Source: Lachnospiraceae bacterium (GTDB taxonomy: Bacteria; Bacillota; Clostridia; Lachnospirales; Lachnospiraceae). From it: 56,996 nucleotides of DNA. Shown in pieces: positions 49,465 to 56,996 of this stretch. Location: positions 1 to 56,996 of the forward strand of contig BLLU01000035.1 of NCBI GenBank assembly GCA_011959105.1, given 5' to 3'. Below the pieces are notes generated by a model. It searched no databases, was not told the DNA's origin, and saw only the letters and a list, made by a program, of their open reading frames with translations. Each line of letters starts with the position of its first letter. Position 1 is the first letter of the stretch. Made by a program: the position numbers and the translations under genes.

Positions 49465-50901
49465 ATGGCAGGATTTGTTTATTTTACGGACGAGCAGAAA
49501 CAGCGGGCAAACGAGGTAGACCTGGAGGACTTCCTCTCCCGCCAGGGGGAGAAGCTGCTGCGCTCCGGCAGGGAGAAAAGGCTTCAAAGCGACCACAGCA
49601 TCACGGTGCGGGGCAACCGCTGGTATGACCATGCGGCAGGGACCGGGGGCTGTGCCATCGACTTTGTGCAGATGCATTACAACAGCACATTCCCGGAGGC
49701 GGTCACCCTGCTCCTTGGCGGGGAGCAGGGGCAGGCATACCGCACCAGCGAGCCGGAAGGGGAAAAAGAGCCAAAGCCCTTTGCGTTGCCGGAGGCGAAC
49801 CAGGACATGCGGCGGGCATATGCCTACCTGACAAAGAGCCGCTGCCTGGACCGGGAGGTGGTTTCCGCTTTCGCCGGGAAAAAGATGATCTATGAGGACG
49901 CAAAATACCACAACGTGGTGTTTGTGGGGTATGACGCGGACGGGACAGCCCGCCATGCCCATAAGAGGGGGAGCCATACGAAAGGAGAGGCGTTCAAGGG
50001 CAACGTGGACGGCAGCGATCCCAGGTACAGCTTCCGGCACCTGGGGAAAGGGAACACCGTCTATGTGTTTGAGGCCCCCATCGACATGCTGTCCTTTATC
50101 ACGCTGCACAAAAAAGGCTGGCAGGAGAACAGCTATGTGGCATTAAGCGGCATATCGGCACACGCCATGCTCCAGGCGTTAAAGGACAGCCCCCAGGCCG
50201 GCACGGTGGTTCTCTGCCTGGACCATGACCCCGCAGGCATAGAGAACAGCTACCGGCTGGCGGACGCCGTAAAGGAACAGCGGCCGGATGTCCGCGTGAG
50301 GATGCTGCAGCCCGTCAACAAGGACTGGAATGAGGACCTGAAGGCACAGAATGGGATGGAGCCAATCCCGGCAAAGGAGCATCCGGGGATAGCGGAGTGC
50401 AGGGCGTGGTGCGGGACGCTCAAGGAAGTGGCGGAAAGCATCGATCCCAGGCATGCCACCGCGGAATCCCTGAAACGGTACCACTACGGGATCTATCAGA
50501 CACTGCAGAAGGGGACCAGCCCGGAACAGCTGGAGGATGCCTTTGACGGGGACGGCCTGCTCCTGGCGGGGATCGCAGTCAGGATCATGGAAAAGTACGG
50601 AAAGGAGCTTGGGCGGGAGGCTGCGCCGGGGCAGATCATCGACAACCTGTGCGGCAGGTACAGGCCCCATAAGGACAGGGGAAACCTGAAATCCCGGCTT
50701 ACAGACATGCAGGATGCCTTTGAAAGCGTGATGGCGTGTTTTGCAGGAACAGAGCCGGGAACGGATGAGGAAAAGGAAACGCTGGTCAAAAAATGTGTGG
50801 GCCTTACGATGGAATGCATCAGGGCCCACATTTTTGTGGCTGAAAAGCTGCAGGCCCAGAAACAGGAGGGAGGGATAAAACAGATATGCAGCCAGTCGTA
50901 A
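49465..50901 (+). CDS. DUF3991/TOPRIM primase-like protein
   Basis: GGAGG just upstream sets the ATG at 49465. The 478-residue protein has an N-terminal DUF3991-type region (WYDHAAGTGGCAIDFVQM) and a TOPRIM domain: VYVFEAPIDMLSF (catalytic Glu) and VVLCLDHDPAG (the DxD motif). TOPRIM proteins on conjugative elements probably prime or process the transferred strand. It sits between the relaxase and the VirD4 gene, overlapping the latter by 16 bases. The C-terminal 150 residues are helical and unassigned. Confidence 0.85.
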   Translation: MAGFVYFTDEQKQRANEVDLEDFLSRQGEKLLRSGREKRLQSDHSITVRGNRWYDHAAGTGGCAIDFVQMHYNSTFPEAVTLLLGGEQGQAYRTSEPEGEKEPKPFALPEANQDMRRAYAYLTKSRCLDREVVSAFAGKKMIYEDAKYHNVVFVGYDADGTARHAHKRGSHTKGEAFKGNVDGSDPRYSFRHLGKGNTVYVFEAPIDMLSFITLHKKGWQENSYVALSGISAHAMLQALKDSPQAGTVVLCLDHDPAGIENSYRLADAVKEQRPDVRVRMLQPVNKDWNEDLKAQNGMEPIPAKEHPGIAECRAWCGTLKEVAESIDPRHATAESLKRYHYGIYQTLQKGTSPEQLEDAFDGDGLLLAGIAVRIMEKYGKELGREAAPGQIIDNLCGRYRPHKDRGNLKSRLTDMQDAFESVMACFAGTEPGTDEEKETLVKKCVGLTMECIRAHIFVAEKLQAQKQEGGIKQICSQS

Positions 50902-52700
50902 TGCTGATACTGATGGGCGTGGGGATGTTTGCCGTCATCGGCGGCATCTCCCTGCTGTCCCATTATTACACCTTAAACGGGATCAAATCCCGGACCGTGG
51001 GGGACGGCCAGCACGGCACGGCCCGGTTTGCCACGGAAAAGGAGATCCGGGAAACCTATGCCCATGTCCCCTACGAGCCGGAGAGATGGCGCAGGGGCGA
51101 GAACCTGCCCGCAGCACAGGGGCTGGTGGTCGGGTACAAAAAACACGGGGCAGGCATCACCGCATTGGTGGACGAGGGGGACATCCACTGCCTGATGATC
51201 GGTGCCGCAGGCGTTGGCAAGACCGCCAACTTTCTATACCCCAACATCGAATACGCCTGTGCGTCCGGGATGAGCTTCGTGACCACGGACACCAAGGGCG
51301 ACCTGTTCCGCAACTATGCGGGGATCGCAAAGGATTACTACGGCTACCGGGTATCCATCCTTGACCTGCGCAACCCCACCCGCTCGGACGGCGGCAACAT
51401 CCTGACCATGGTGAACAAATACATGGATGAATACCTTGCGGACACAGGGAACCTGGCGGCCAAGGCCAGGGCGGAGAAGTATGCCAAGATCACGGCCAAG
51501 ACCATCATCTGCTCGGACGGCGCGCAGGCCAGCAGCTACGGGCAGAACGCATTCTTTTATGACGCGGCGGAGGGGCTTTTGGCATCCGTGATCCTGCTGA
51601 TCGCGGAATACTGCCCGCCCCAGAAGCGCCACATCGTCTCCGTGTTCAAGCTGCTCCAGGACCTGATGGCGCCGTCCCCCGTAAAGAACCGGAACCTATT
51701 CCAGCTTCTGATGGATAAGCTGCCCGCCGAACACAAGGCCAGGTGGTTTGCAGGGGCGGCACTGAACAGTGCGGAACAGGCCATGGCCTCCGTACTCTCC
51801 ACCGCCATGAGCCGCCTGAACGCTTTCTTGGACAGCGAGATGGAGCAGATCCTGTGTTTTGACAGCACCCTGGATACGGAAACCTTCTGCACCAATAAGG
51901 CGGCGATCTTCATCGTGCTGCCGGAGGAAGACAACACAAAGTATTTCATGGTGTCCTTATTCCTCCAGCAGCTCTACCGGGAAATGCTTTCCATTGCGGA
52001 CGAGCATGGGGGAAAGCTGCCGAACCGGGTCATGGTGTTTGCGGATGAGATCGGGACCATACCAAAGATCGAGTCCATGGAGATGATGTTCTCCGCAGGC
52101 CGTTCCAGGCGGATCAGTATGGTGCCCATCATCCAGAGCTTTGCACAGCTGCAGAAGAACTACGGGAAGGAAGGCTCCAGCATCATCACCGACAACTGCC
52201 AGGACATCCTCTTCGGCGGTTTTGCGCCCAACTCGGAGAGCGCGGACATCCTCTCCAAAGCCCTGGGGAACAGGACGGTGCTGTCCGGCTCCATCTCCAG
52301 GGGGAAGAACGACCCCAGCCAGAGCCTGCAGATGATGAGCCGGCCGCTGATGTCCCCGGACGAGTTAAAGACGCTCCCCAAAGGGCATTTCATCCTTGCC
52401 AAGACCGGGTGCTGCCCCATGCAGACAAGGCTCCCGCTGTTCTTAAAATGGGGGATCGTATTCGGGGAGGCTTATGAGGTGCCGGAGAGGGCGGCAAGGG
52501 AGGTATTCTATGCTGACCGCTTTGAACTGGAACAGGAGATCCTGCGCCGCCGTGAGGATGAGGAAATGGAGGATGGGGAACCTGGGGAGCCGCCCCTGCC
52601 GCCAGGCGCGGTCCGGACGGGCGGCCAGGGCCATACGCCTGCACTCCAGGAGAAAGAGCACTCGCGCCTGCCCAGGCGCATGCCCCTGCGGACAGATTAG
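50886..52700 (+). CDS. VirD4/TraG-type coupling ATPase
   Basis: Coupling proteins link the relaxase-DNA complex to the secretion channel. The 604-residue protein has an N-terminal membrane helix (VVMLILMGVGMFAVIGGISLL), Walker A GAAGVGKT (residues about 108-115), FVTTDTKGDLFRNYA, a Walker B segment (RVMVFADEIGTIPKIE) and an SRGKNDPSQ region typical of VirD4. It has a short second membrane segment, if any. The start overlaps the TOPRIM gene by 16 bases. The tail (residues about 560-604) is charged and Pro-rich. Confidence 0.92.
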   Translation: MQPVVMLILMGVGMFAVIGGISLLSHYYTLNGIKSRTVGDGQHGTARFATEKEIRETYAHVPYEPERWRRGENLPAAQGLVVGYKKHGAGITALVDEGDIHCLMIGAAGVGKTANFLYPNIEYACASGMSFVTTDTKGDLFRNYAGIAKDYYGYRVSILDLRNPTRSDGGNILTMVNKYMDEYLADTGNLAAKARAEKYAKITAKTIICSDGAQASSYGQNAFFYDAAEGLLASVILLIAEYCPPQKRHIVSVFKLLQDLMAPSPVKNRNLFQLLMDKLPAEHKARWFAGAALNSAEQAMASVLSTAMSRLNAFLDSEMEQILCFDSTLDTETFCTNKAAIFIVLPEEDNTKYFMVSLFLQQLYREMLSIADEHGGKLPNRVMVFADEIGTIPKIESMEMMFSAGRSRRISMVPIIQSFAQLQKNYGKEGSSIITDNCQDILFGGFAPNSESADILSKALGNRTVLSGSISRGKNDPSQSLQMMSRPLMSPDELKTLPKGHFILAKTGCCPMQTRLPLFLKWGIVFGEAYEVPERAAREVFYADRFELEQEILRRREDEEMEDGEPGEPPLPPGAVRTGGQGHTPALQEKEHSRLPRRMPLRTD

Positions 52701-52709
52701 GGGGCGCCT

Positions 52710-52970
52710 ATGGGATATTTTACGGAGATCTATGCAAAAGAGCTGCCGCACCGGGCAAAGGCGGTGTATATGTACCTGAAAGACCGCAGCAACAAAGAGG
52801 GACAGTGTTACCCTGCCATCAGCACGGTTGCGAAGGAGCTGCAGCTTTCGCGCAGGACGGTGGAAAGGGCCATTGACGACCTGGTGCGGGCAGGGCTTGT
52901 CACAAAAGAACAGCGCTGGCGGGAGAACGGCGGACGGAGCAGCCTGCTCTTTACCCTGAAAGGCGGCTGA
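52710..52970 (+). CDS. Helix-turn-helix protein, 86 aa
   Basis: The ATG follows AGGGGGCGCC. The protein carries a winged-helix pattern: LPHRAKAVYMYLKDRSNKEG, then CYPAISTVAKELQLSRRTVERAIDDLVRAGLVTKEQRWRENGGRSSLLFTL. This is similar to the N-terminal replication-initiator-like helix-turn-helix domains of plasmids and elements that recognise iterons, and also to short transcriptional regulators. It follows the VirD4 gene by ten bases, so it may regulate the transfer operon or its replication. Confidence 0.8.
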   Translation: MGYFTEIYAKELPHRAKAVYMYLKDRSNKEGQCYPAISTVAKELQLSRRTVERAIDDLVRAGLVTKEQRWRENGGRSSLLFTLKGG

Positions 52971-52974
52971 AATC

Positions 52975-53020
52975 AAAAAAGAAATGCCGCCAGGGGGGAA
53001 GTGCGCCCTCCTGGCGGCAT
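52975..53020 (-). terminator. Terminator of the minus-strand regulatory operon
   Basis: ATGCCGCCAGG (52984-52994) pairs perfectly with CCTGGCGGCAT (53010-53020). On the minus strand it is followed by a T-rich run (A-run at 52975-52984 on the plus strand), so it ends transcripts coming from the XRE operon. Confidence 0.75.
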
Positions 53021-53144
53021 AAGGGATATGCCATGATGACACAAGCGGTGAAGGTATCACCCTAAGAAAGTTTTTACCGGCAGAGAAAGAATATGCAGTT
53101 ACAGGACAGTCTGGGAGATTGGAAAACCAGGGCAGGGGATGGAC

Positions 53145-53393
53145 TCAGCAGGGGCTGAAGAAGTCGCCGTAATCGCACCCCAGTATTTCCCGGAGGGCAA
53201 CCAGCTGTGCGGTGGTAGGGTTGCAGGCCCCCTGCTCGATCTTGCTGAGGGAGCTGGTGCTGATGGGGATGCCTTCCAGCTGCAGCTTTGCCACCAGGTC
53301 TGAATTGCGCAGGCGTTTCTGTTCCCGCAGGCGGCGGATGTTCTGGCCGATGATGGGGGAACTGCCCTGTTTAATCCGTTCTGCCTTGTTCAT
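53145..53393 (-). CDS. XRE-family transcriptional regulator
   Basis: The 82-residue protein is a single helix-turn-helix domain of the Cro/XRE family: IGQNIRRLREQKRLRNSDLVAKLQLEGIPISTSSLSKIEQGACNPTTAQLVALREILGCDYGDFF. The S-S-L-S-K-I-E-Q-G recognition segment is typical. It is the last gene of a three-gene minus-strand unit (with 53403 and 53968), convergent to the transfer operon. It probably represses or switches the transfer genes. The upstream GAGG site is short. Confidence 0.88.
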   Translation of the reverse strand: MNKAERIKQGSSPIIGQNIRRLREQKRLRNSDLVAKLQLEGIPISTSSLSKIEQGACNPTTAQLVALREILGCDYGDFFSPC

Positions 53394-53402
53394 GGGGCCT
53401 CA

Positions 53403-53981
53403 TCAAAGGCTGATCCCGGACAGGCCAAGGAAATATTCCCGTTTGTCAAGGATCTCTTTTTGCTGATTTTCCGGCAGACAGCGGAACATGTCCTGGTAGT
53501 CCAGATCGGCCAGGGGTGTGCCTTTCGTGAGTGCAAGGAGCCGCAGGGAATACCATTCGCCCCAGAGGTCGTCAAACAGGTCCCTGCCGGAGGTGAAGAT
53601 GCCGGCCTCCTCAAAACCGAAAGGGTAACTGTAATCCTGCAGTTTTACAAAGCCGTACTGCCCGGCGTCCAGCACCATGAGGTCCAGGCTGTACATTTCC
53701 GCAAAGGCATCGGCAATCCTGCTGCAGACTGCCCGCTCTTCCTCCGTGATGCGCACCCTGTCTTTTTCAGCCTGCATGTGTTCCACGGTTTCCAAGTGTG
53801 CGACCGCATCCTGCAAAAAATCCAGTTTCAGGTCTATCTCCGCCTGTGAATTGGCCGTGGCGGCATACTGGAGCAGCTCCTGCGGCCCCCAGCCGTTGAT
53901 ATCCCTGCACCGTCTGGCAAGACCGGAAAGGGTTTTGCACTGTTCAGGATCGAGGGTGTAGGAAAGGTTATAAGAGTCCAT
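53403..53981 (-). CDS. Hypothetical acidic protein, 192 aa
   Basis: AAAGGAGGCG precedes the ATG at 53981. The soluble acidic protein (MDSYNLSYTLDPEQCKTLSG) is predicted helical in its first 110 residues and has mixed structure after that, with conserved-looking FEEAGIFTSGRDLFDDLWGEW and MFRCLPENQQKEIL segments. I do not recognise the family. It overlaps the upstream gene by 14 bases and precedes the XRE regulator by nine, so it shares their regulation. The acidic charge could fit an anti-restriction or anti-repressor role, but that is speculation. Confidence 0.65.
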   Translation of the reverse strand: MDSYNLSYTLDPEQCKTLSGLARRCRDINGWGPQELLQYAATANSQAEIDLKLDFLQDAVAHLETVEHMQAEKDRVRITEEERAVCSRIADAFAEMYSLDLMVLDAGQYGFVKLQDYSYPFGFEEAGIFTSGRDLFDDLWGEWYSLRLLALTKGTPLADLDYQDMFRCLPENQQKEILDKREYFLGLSGISL

Positions 53982-54276
53982 CTGTCAGCGCCTCCTTTCT
54001 GGGCTGTGCCGGATCTAAGAGCAGCTCCCGGCAGTCGGAAAAGCCCAGCAGGTATGACAGCATCCCGTAGCGGCTCCCAATGGCGTTGTATCCGCTCACA
54101 TAGCGGTCGACCAGCTTCATGGCATCCGCCGAAAGATGCATCGCCTCCAGCTTATCCGAGTATTCATCAACCGACCGGAGCAGTGCCTGGTAATCCTCAT
54201 CCCGCTGTGTGATCCCGTTCATGACGCCATTCATGCGCATACCCATCAGCTGGTAAAGTGTAGATTGTTTGTCCAT
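53968..54276 (-). CDS. Small helical protein, DUF6809-like, 102 aa
   Basis: AAAAGGAGGCG before the ATG at 54276 supports MDKQSTLYQLMGMRMNG rather than the longer frame. The helical protein has DEDYQALLRSVDEYSDKLEAMHLSADAMKLVDRYVSGYNAIGSRYGMLSYLLGFSD, a helical pattern like DUF6809 proteins of clostridial mobile elements. Its role is unknown. It is first in the minus-strand operon, so the promoter lies just upstream, in the AT-rich 54277-54450 region, but I could not place -10 and -35 boxes with confidence. Confidence 0.6.
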   Translation of the reverse strand: MDKQSTLYQLMGMRMNGVMNGITQRDEDYQALLRSVDEYSDKLEAMHLSADAMKLVDRYVSGYNAIGSRYGMLSYLLGFSDCRELLLDPAQPRKEALTDGLL

Positions 54277-54513
54277 AAAAAACGCCTCCTTTTCTCGTGG
54301 TTGGTGTATGTTAACTCTGAAACGGGGGAAAAGCAACTACTAAGTGAAAAAAGAATTAGTATGCTGGTTAAGCAATTTTAGGCGGCATTTTACGATGTGT
54401 GTAAAATGTATTGGTGAAACCATTAAAAAAGACACAAAGGTACCAGTTCACTAATTCAAAACAAATTTGAAAAATACAACATTTTTTGCAAGTATTGGTT
54501 TTAAAGTCAGTAA
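54277..54513. other. AT-rich region at the right edge of the element
   Basis: About 237 bases carry no convincing gene. They must contain the promoter of the minus-strand operon and probably the transition from element to flanking DNA, since base composition falls sharply here. Words such as GGTGTATGTTAAC (54303) recall the TTGTGTAT repeats at the left end only loosely. The region ends at the insertion-sequence target site TCAGTAA (54507-54513). Confidence 0.4.
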
Positions 54514-56025
54514 CTCAACTTTCCCAGCAGATATTTCTAAATAACTCCTGTATAAATGCGGCTTGAGAGCTCATCCAATCGGTTACTTTACTTTTTATAC
54601 AGGCTGTGACATCTGCTGACAATGTTGAAATATGCTCTACAAACAAAGCCATCAGGCTTTGGAGGGCAGTTGTTAAATCCATGTCCTGGATATCTTCGCA
54701 GAACATGAAGAATAATTCGCCATAGGTCTTTTCATCATTTTTATTGCGGCGTATCCATTCCAGTATGGTGTATCTGGTAAATACAATTGCCGTATGGCTG
54801 ACCATGGCATCATAGGTACGGCTCTGGAATTCAGTGCCGAGTTTCAGAAAGGATTTCGATGCTTTGAAAAAGCATTCCATTGACCATCGGTTTCCATAAA
54901 TACGTACGATTTCCGTATCGCTGAGGCTGCAGTCCGTGCTAAGGAGATACAGGCACTCGCTCTTTTTATTGCGGTTACGTACAATGACAACCTTAACCGG
55001 GATTCCCATTTTGGTTGTCACGATAATAGAACCAAAAATGTTTTTGTTGTTGTCAAAACGTACAAATCTGCGCAGTTCCGGCAGCGTATAGGCCTTGCCC
55101 TGGTAATTGTAGTGCTGCTTTAGTTGCTTGACCATCCCGATTGCATCCAATCCGGCCCCCATAATCTTTGCCAGCATCGGTTCTGTCGTAAACCAGGTAT
55201 CCATCAGGACATAATCTGCCTGGATGCCGGCAGCTAATGCCCTTTGGATTAAAAGGATTGCAGCGTCTGGCTTTGCAAGCAAGCTTTCTTTACGGGTTTT
55301 ATAGCCGTTGGTGCGGTGGTCAATCTTATCAGAAATTTCCTGGTAACGATTGCTCTTCTTGGCAGAAGAAAGCAGGTTAAACCCTATCGGGGCGAAGCTG
55401 TAACCGTCAGACCAGCCGAGTGTAAGCAAGGTAAATCCTTTTTGGTATTTATGCTCTACATGGTCATATACCCGTGCAAGAAGTTCCACGGCCTTGCTTC
55501 GGTTCCGTTTGATGACAGAATCATCCAGGACAAATACCTTGACACGTTCCGGTCTGGAAAGCCTGCTGAATGAACTGGTCACTTTTGCGGCAAGGAGCAG
55601 AAGAAACTTTGTCCAGTTAAAAGAAGTATCATTCAAAAAACGGTAGTAAGTGTTTTTAGAAACAGCCTGTTCTTTCCGTTTGGAGTTCAGGAAGCGGAAA
55701 AGATTCCTGCCTTGGAATACTAACAGTAGCAGAAACTGAAATACCTCATATGCGGAAACACCGCAGGATTTGATAATGTTCGATTTGCGCATCAGTTTTC
55801 CGATTTGAAGCTCTTTGATTGTGTTAGAAAACTGATTTTGGGTATTTTCATTTTGGCTCATTTGGTTTATCATAAGATCGGCACCTCTTCTTTGGATGGT
55901 ATAGGTTGTGGTGATCTTATTATACCAAAGATTAGGTGCTGTTTAATGTCAATGCACCAATTTATTTCTTTATTTTGCTTGAAAGTTCAAGCATCTTCAC
56001 CGGATTTACTGGTGGGAAAGTTGAG
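54514..56025. mobile_element. Intact IS4-family insertion sequence
   Basis: The terminal inverted repeats are CTCAACTTTCCCAGCAG (54514-54530) and its inverse CTGGTGGGAAAGTTGAG (56009-56025), matching at 16 of 17 positions. Both ends are flanked by TCAGTAA (54507-54513 and 56026-56032), a perfect 7-bp target duplication. The element is 1512 bases and has one transposase gene on the minus strand. The intact duplication indicates a recent, simple insertion. Confidence 0.92.
54515..55873 (-). CDS. IS4-family transposase
   Basis: The 452-residue transposase has DDE motif elements: VFVLDDSVIKRNRSK near residue 113 (first Asp), VLMDTWFTTEPML (second Asp) and a later YGNRWSMECFFKASKSFLKLG with the catalytic Glu (the YREK-like segment of IS4). 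An N-terminal helical domain includes a helix-turn-helix-like part. The TGA stop lies inside the left terminal inverted repeat, as in compact insertion sequences. AAGAGGTG precedes the ATG at 55873. It should be active. Confidence 0.93.
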   Translation of the reverse strand: MINQMSQNENTQNQFSNTIKELQIGKLMRKSNIIKSCGVSAYEVFQFLLLLVFQGRNLFRFLNSKRKEQAVSKNTYYRFLNDTSFNWTKFLLLLAAKVTSSFSRLSRPERVKVFVLDDSVIKRNRSKAVELLARVYDHVEHKYQKGFTLLTLGWSDGYSFAPIGFNLLSSAKKSNRYQEISDKIDHRTNGYKTRKESLLAKPDAAILLIQRALAAGIQADYVLMDTWFTTEPMLAKIMGAGLDAIGMVKQLKQHYNYQGKAYTLPELRRFVRFDNNKNIFGSIIVTTKMGIPVKVVIVRNRNKKSECLYLLSTDCSLSDTEIVRIYGNRWSMECFFKASKSFLKLGTEFQSRTYDAMVSHTAIVFTRYTILEWIRRNKNDEKTYGELFFMFCEDIQDMDLTTALQSLMALFVEHISTLSADVTACIKSKVTDWMSSQAAFIQELFRNICWES

Positions 56026-56071
56026 TCAGTAATTATAGATATTTGAAGCCCTAATCAGCAAACATGAATTA

Positions 56072-56100
56072 TTGCGGACATCATATAAATATGCTATACT
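56072..56100 (+). promoter_or_regulatory. Promoter-like sequence after the insertion sequence
   Basis: TTGCGG (56072-56077) and TGCTATACT ending at 56100 are separated by 17 bases, with an extended -10. It would transcribe the possible broken gene at 56127. Confidence 0.55.
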
Positions 56101-56126
56101 ATAAAGAAAGCTGGATATTTGTTAAA

Positions 56127-56357
56127 ATGGGGGAGGTGGATATCCATCCGAGCCAAAGTATGAAATATCACTCTATCGGAATTGAGAATATAGTTCTAAC
56201 CATGAGGATTGACAGATTTCCTCTGCTCACGGGTATGCTGGTTGGACAAGGATAAAGAGGACTGTATGACCTAATTAACCTGTCAAGAGATGAGTTTTCT
56301 GCTGACAGGTTTGGGGAGTTGTATTATCTTGCAAAGCAGATAATATTAACTATATAA
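56127..56357 (+). pseudogene. Possible broken small gene with in-frame stop
   Basis: From ATG 56127 the frame encodes about 42 residues, reaches TAA at 56253-56255, and then continues in the same frame for another 33 codons (YDLINLSRDEFSADRFGELYY) with coding-like composition before the next stop. A promoter lies just upstream. Either a nonsense mutation split a 76-residue protein or the frame is fortuitous. An inverted repeat (AACCTGTCA and TGACAGGTT, 56277-56311) lies within the second part. I do not recognise a family. This is a tentative call in a 486-base region that otherwise shows no gene. Confidence 0.25.
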
Positions 56358-56420
56358 ATATAATCGTGATGATGTAGACAGACTGTGACAAAGATAATGG
56401 AGACAACAACTAAATACAAC

Positions 56421-56449
56421 TTGACATTATCGGACACAAGTAGTATATT
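56421..56449 (+). promoter_or_regulatory. Near-consensus sigma-A promoter of the secreted protein gene
   Basis: TTGACA (56421-56426) and TATATT (56444-56449) are separated by exactly 17 bases. A small inverted repeat CAACA/TGTTG follows near 56456-56471 in the leader, ahead of the ATG at 56512. Confidence 0.85.
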
Positions 56450-56511
56450 ATATCTCAACAAATGAATGTTGGGATTAGTTGTTTTGTTTGTGAAAGAGAG
56501 GGAATGATGTA

Positions 56512-56925
56512 ATGAAAAATGTTATTAAAAAATTTACAAAAGTGGCGCTGGTGTTCACATTCGTATTTGCATGTACTGCTACAGCATATGCATATAATAC
56601 AAAGTTTTCTTTCGATTTGACATCCGGCATGTTTAGCCCGTGGAAGTATTCTTCTGAGGCATATAAGTATTCTGCAGATGAAAATCCTGTTGTGGAATGC
56701 ACATATGTTGAACCGAGTGATGCAACATTTACATATGATATTGTAAACTCAAATGATGAATCCAGAGTAGTTGCATTTTCCGCAGAAGGTACTTTTGCGA
56801 CTCGTGAATTTGAACGCAATACAACCGTTCAGAATAAGAAGTATAGACTTCGTGTAAAGAGAGACAGCGGTGCATGGAATTCTTCGGCAAATACGCAGGG
56901 CACATGGAATATTGATTCCTACTAA
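56512..56925 (+). CDS. Small secreted protein, DUF2712-like
   Basis: The 137-residue protein has a clear signal peptide (KVALVFTFVFACTATAYAYA-type core) likely cleaved after AYA near residue 28, then a beta-rich exported domain ending in KYRLRVKRDSGAWNSSANTQGTWNIDSY. The terminal pattern (Y-R-L-R-x-K-R, then S-G/T-x-W-x-x-D) resembles DUF2712 exported proteins of Firmicutes and lactococcin-972-like small secreted proteins; I cannot decide between them. GAGAGGGAATG lies before the ATG. The strong promoter suggests high expression. It has no relation to the conjugative element. Confidence 0.75.
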   Translation: MKNVIKKFTKVALVFTFVFACTATAYAYNTKFSFDLTSGMFSPWKYSSEAYKYSADENPVVECTYVEPSDATFTYDIVNSNDESRVVAFSAEGTFATREFERNTTVQNKKYRLRVKRDSGAWNSSANTQGTWNIDSY

Positions 56926-56996
56926 AATAACACCTAAATCGTATTTACTGTGAAACAAAACCTTCAGGGTAGCTAAAAAAGCGCAGACTGCCCCTA

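Larger units (their letters stand above)
11837..54500. mobile_element. Integrative conjugative element with Tad pilus and type IV secretion genes
   Basis: The left end is placed near 11837 because the ABC ATPase reading frame is broken there. From about 12100 the DNA becomes GC-rich and holds relaxase, VirD4, VirB4 (two parts), PrgI, a VirB6-like protein, a primase-like TOPRIM protein, antirestriction genes and methylases, which together define a conjugative element. The right limit is approximate: GC-rich coding ends near 54290 and AT-rich DNA with an insertion sequence follows. No integrase or resolvase gene is visible, so the true right end may be outside the window. Confidence 0.75.
54507..56032. 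repeat. Target site duplication TCAGTAA flanking the insertion sequence
   Basis: TCAGTAA at 54507-54513 and 56026-56032 are identical 7-base copies immediately outside the terminal inverted repeats. Confidence 0.85.

Overview
The window looks like a chromosomal segment of an anaerobic gut Firmicute, most likely a Lachnospiraceae/Clostridia relative. It has moderately AT-rich, low-GC Gram-positive housekeeping genes with strong AGGAGG ribosome binding sites, frequent TTG/GTG starts, a Bce-type two-component/ABC module, and a mobile element whose protein families (DUF4320, DUF6045, PrgI, DUF6329, MobP3-like relaxase) are typical of clostridial conjugative elements. No rRNA, tRNA or CRISPR array was seen. 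GC statements are by eye, not computed.

Region 1 (1-11836) is resident chromosome. A hypothetical gene is followed by a thiamine operon (promoter, TPP riboswitch with terminator, tenA, thiD, thiE). A response regulator/histidine kinase pair then lies divergent from a lipoprotein plus MacB/FtsX-like exporter (two permeases and an ATPase). Next comes a decayed second module: a response regulator without the end of its DNA-binding domain, a sensor kinase without its start, and an ABC ATPase cut off just at Walker B.

Region 2 (about 11837-54500) is a GC-rich integrative conjugative element inserted in that ABC ATPase gene. Its left arm carries small hypothetical genes, two ArdA-like antirestriction proteins, a Dam-type adenine methylase, an AbrB-like regulator, a YodL-domain protein and a SpoVG-like protein. 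Then comes a complete-looking monoderm Tad/Flp pilus set: pilin candidate, prepilin peptidase, CpaB, CpaE, TadA, TadB, TadC, and TadE-like DUF4320 and second minor pilin. It runs directly into the conjugation genes: DUF6550, a large secreted protein, VirB2-like DUF3852, VirB6-like DUF6045, PrgI/VirB3-like, and a VirB4 split into two genes around a Fic gene. After these come an amidoligase, a gamma-glutamylcyclotransferase-like protein, an NlpC/P60 hydrolase, two DUF6329 proteins (one frameshifted), a probable oriT, a MobC-like ribbon-helix-helix protein, a relaxase fused to Sel1 repeats, a TOPRIM protein and the VirD4 coupling ATPase. A minus-strand regulatory operon (XRE regulator plus two small proteins) closes the visible element. 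No integrase is present, so the element probably continues past the window or is immobile.

Region 3 (54514-56996) is AT-rich. It holds an intact IS4-family insertion sequence with inverted repeats and a 7-bp target duplication, a possible broken small gene, and a small secreted DUF2712-like protein behind a near-consensus promoter.

The most notable biology is the co-linear Tad pilus and type IV secretion machinery in one conjugative element, together with the amidoligase/cyclotransferase/NlpC cassette, the Fic gene between the two halves of VirB4, and the Sel1-repeat relaxase.
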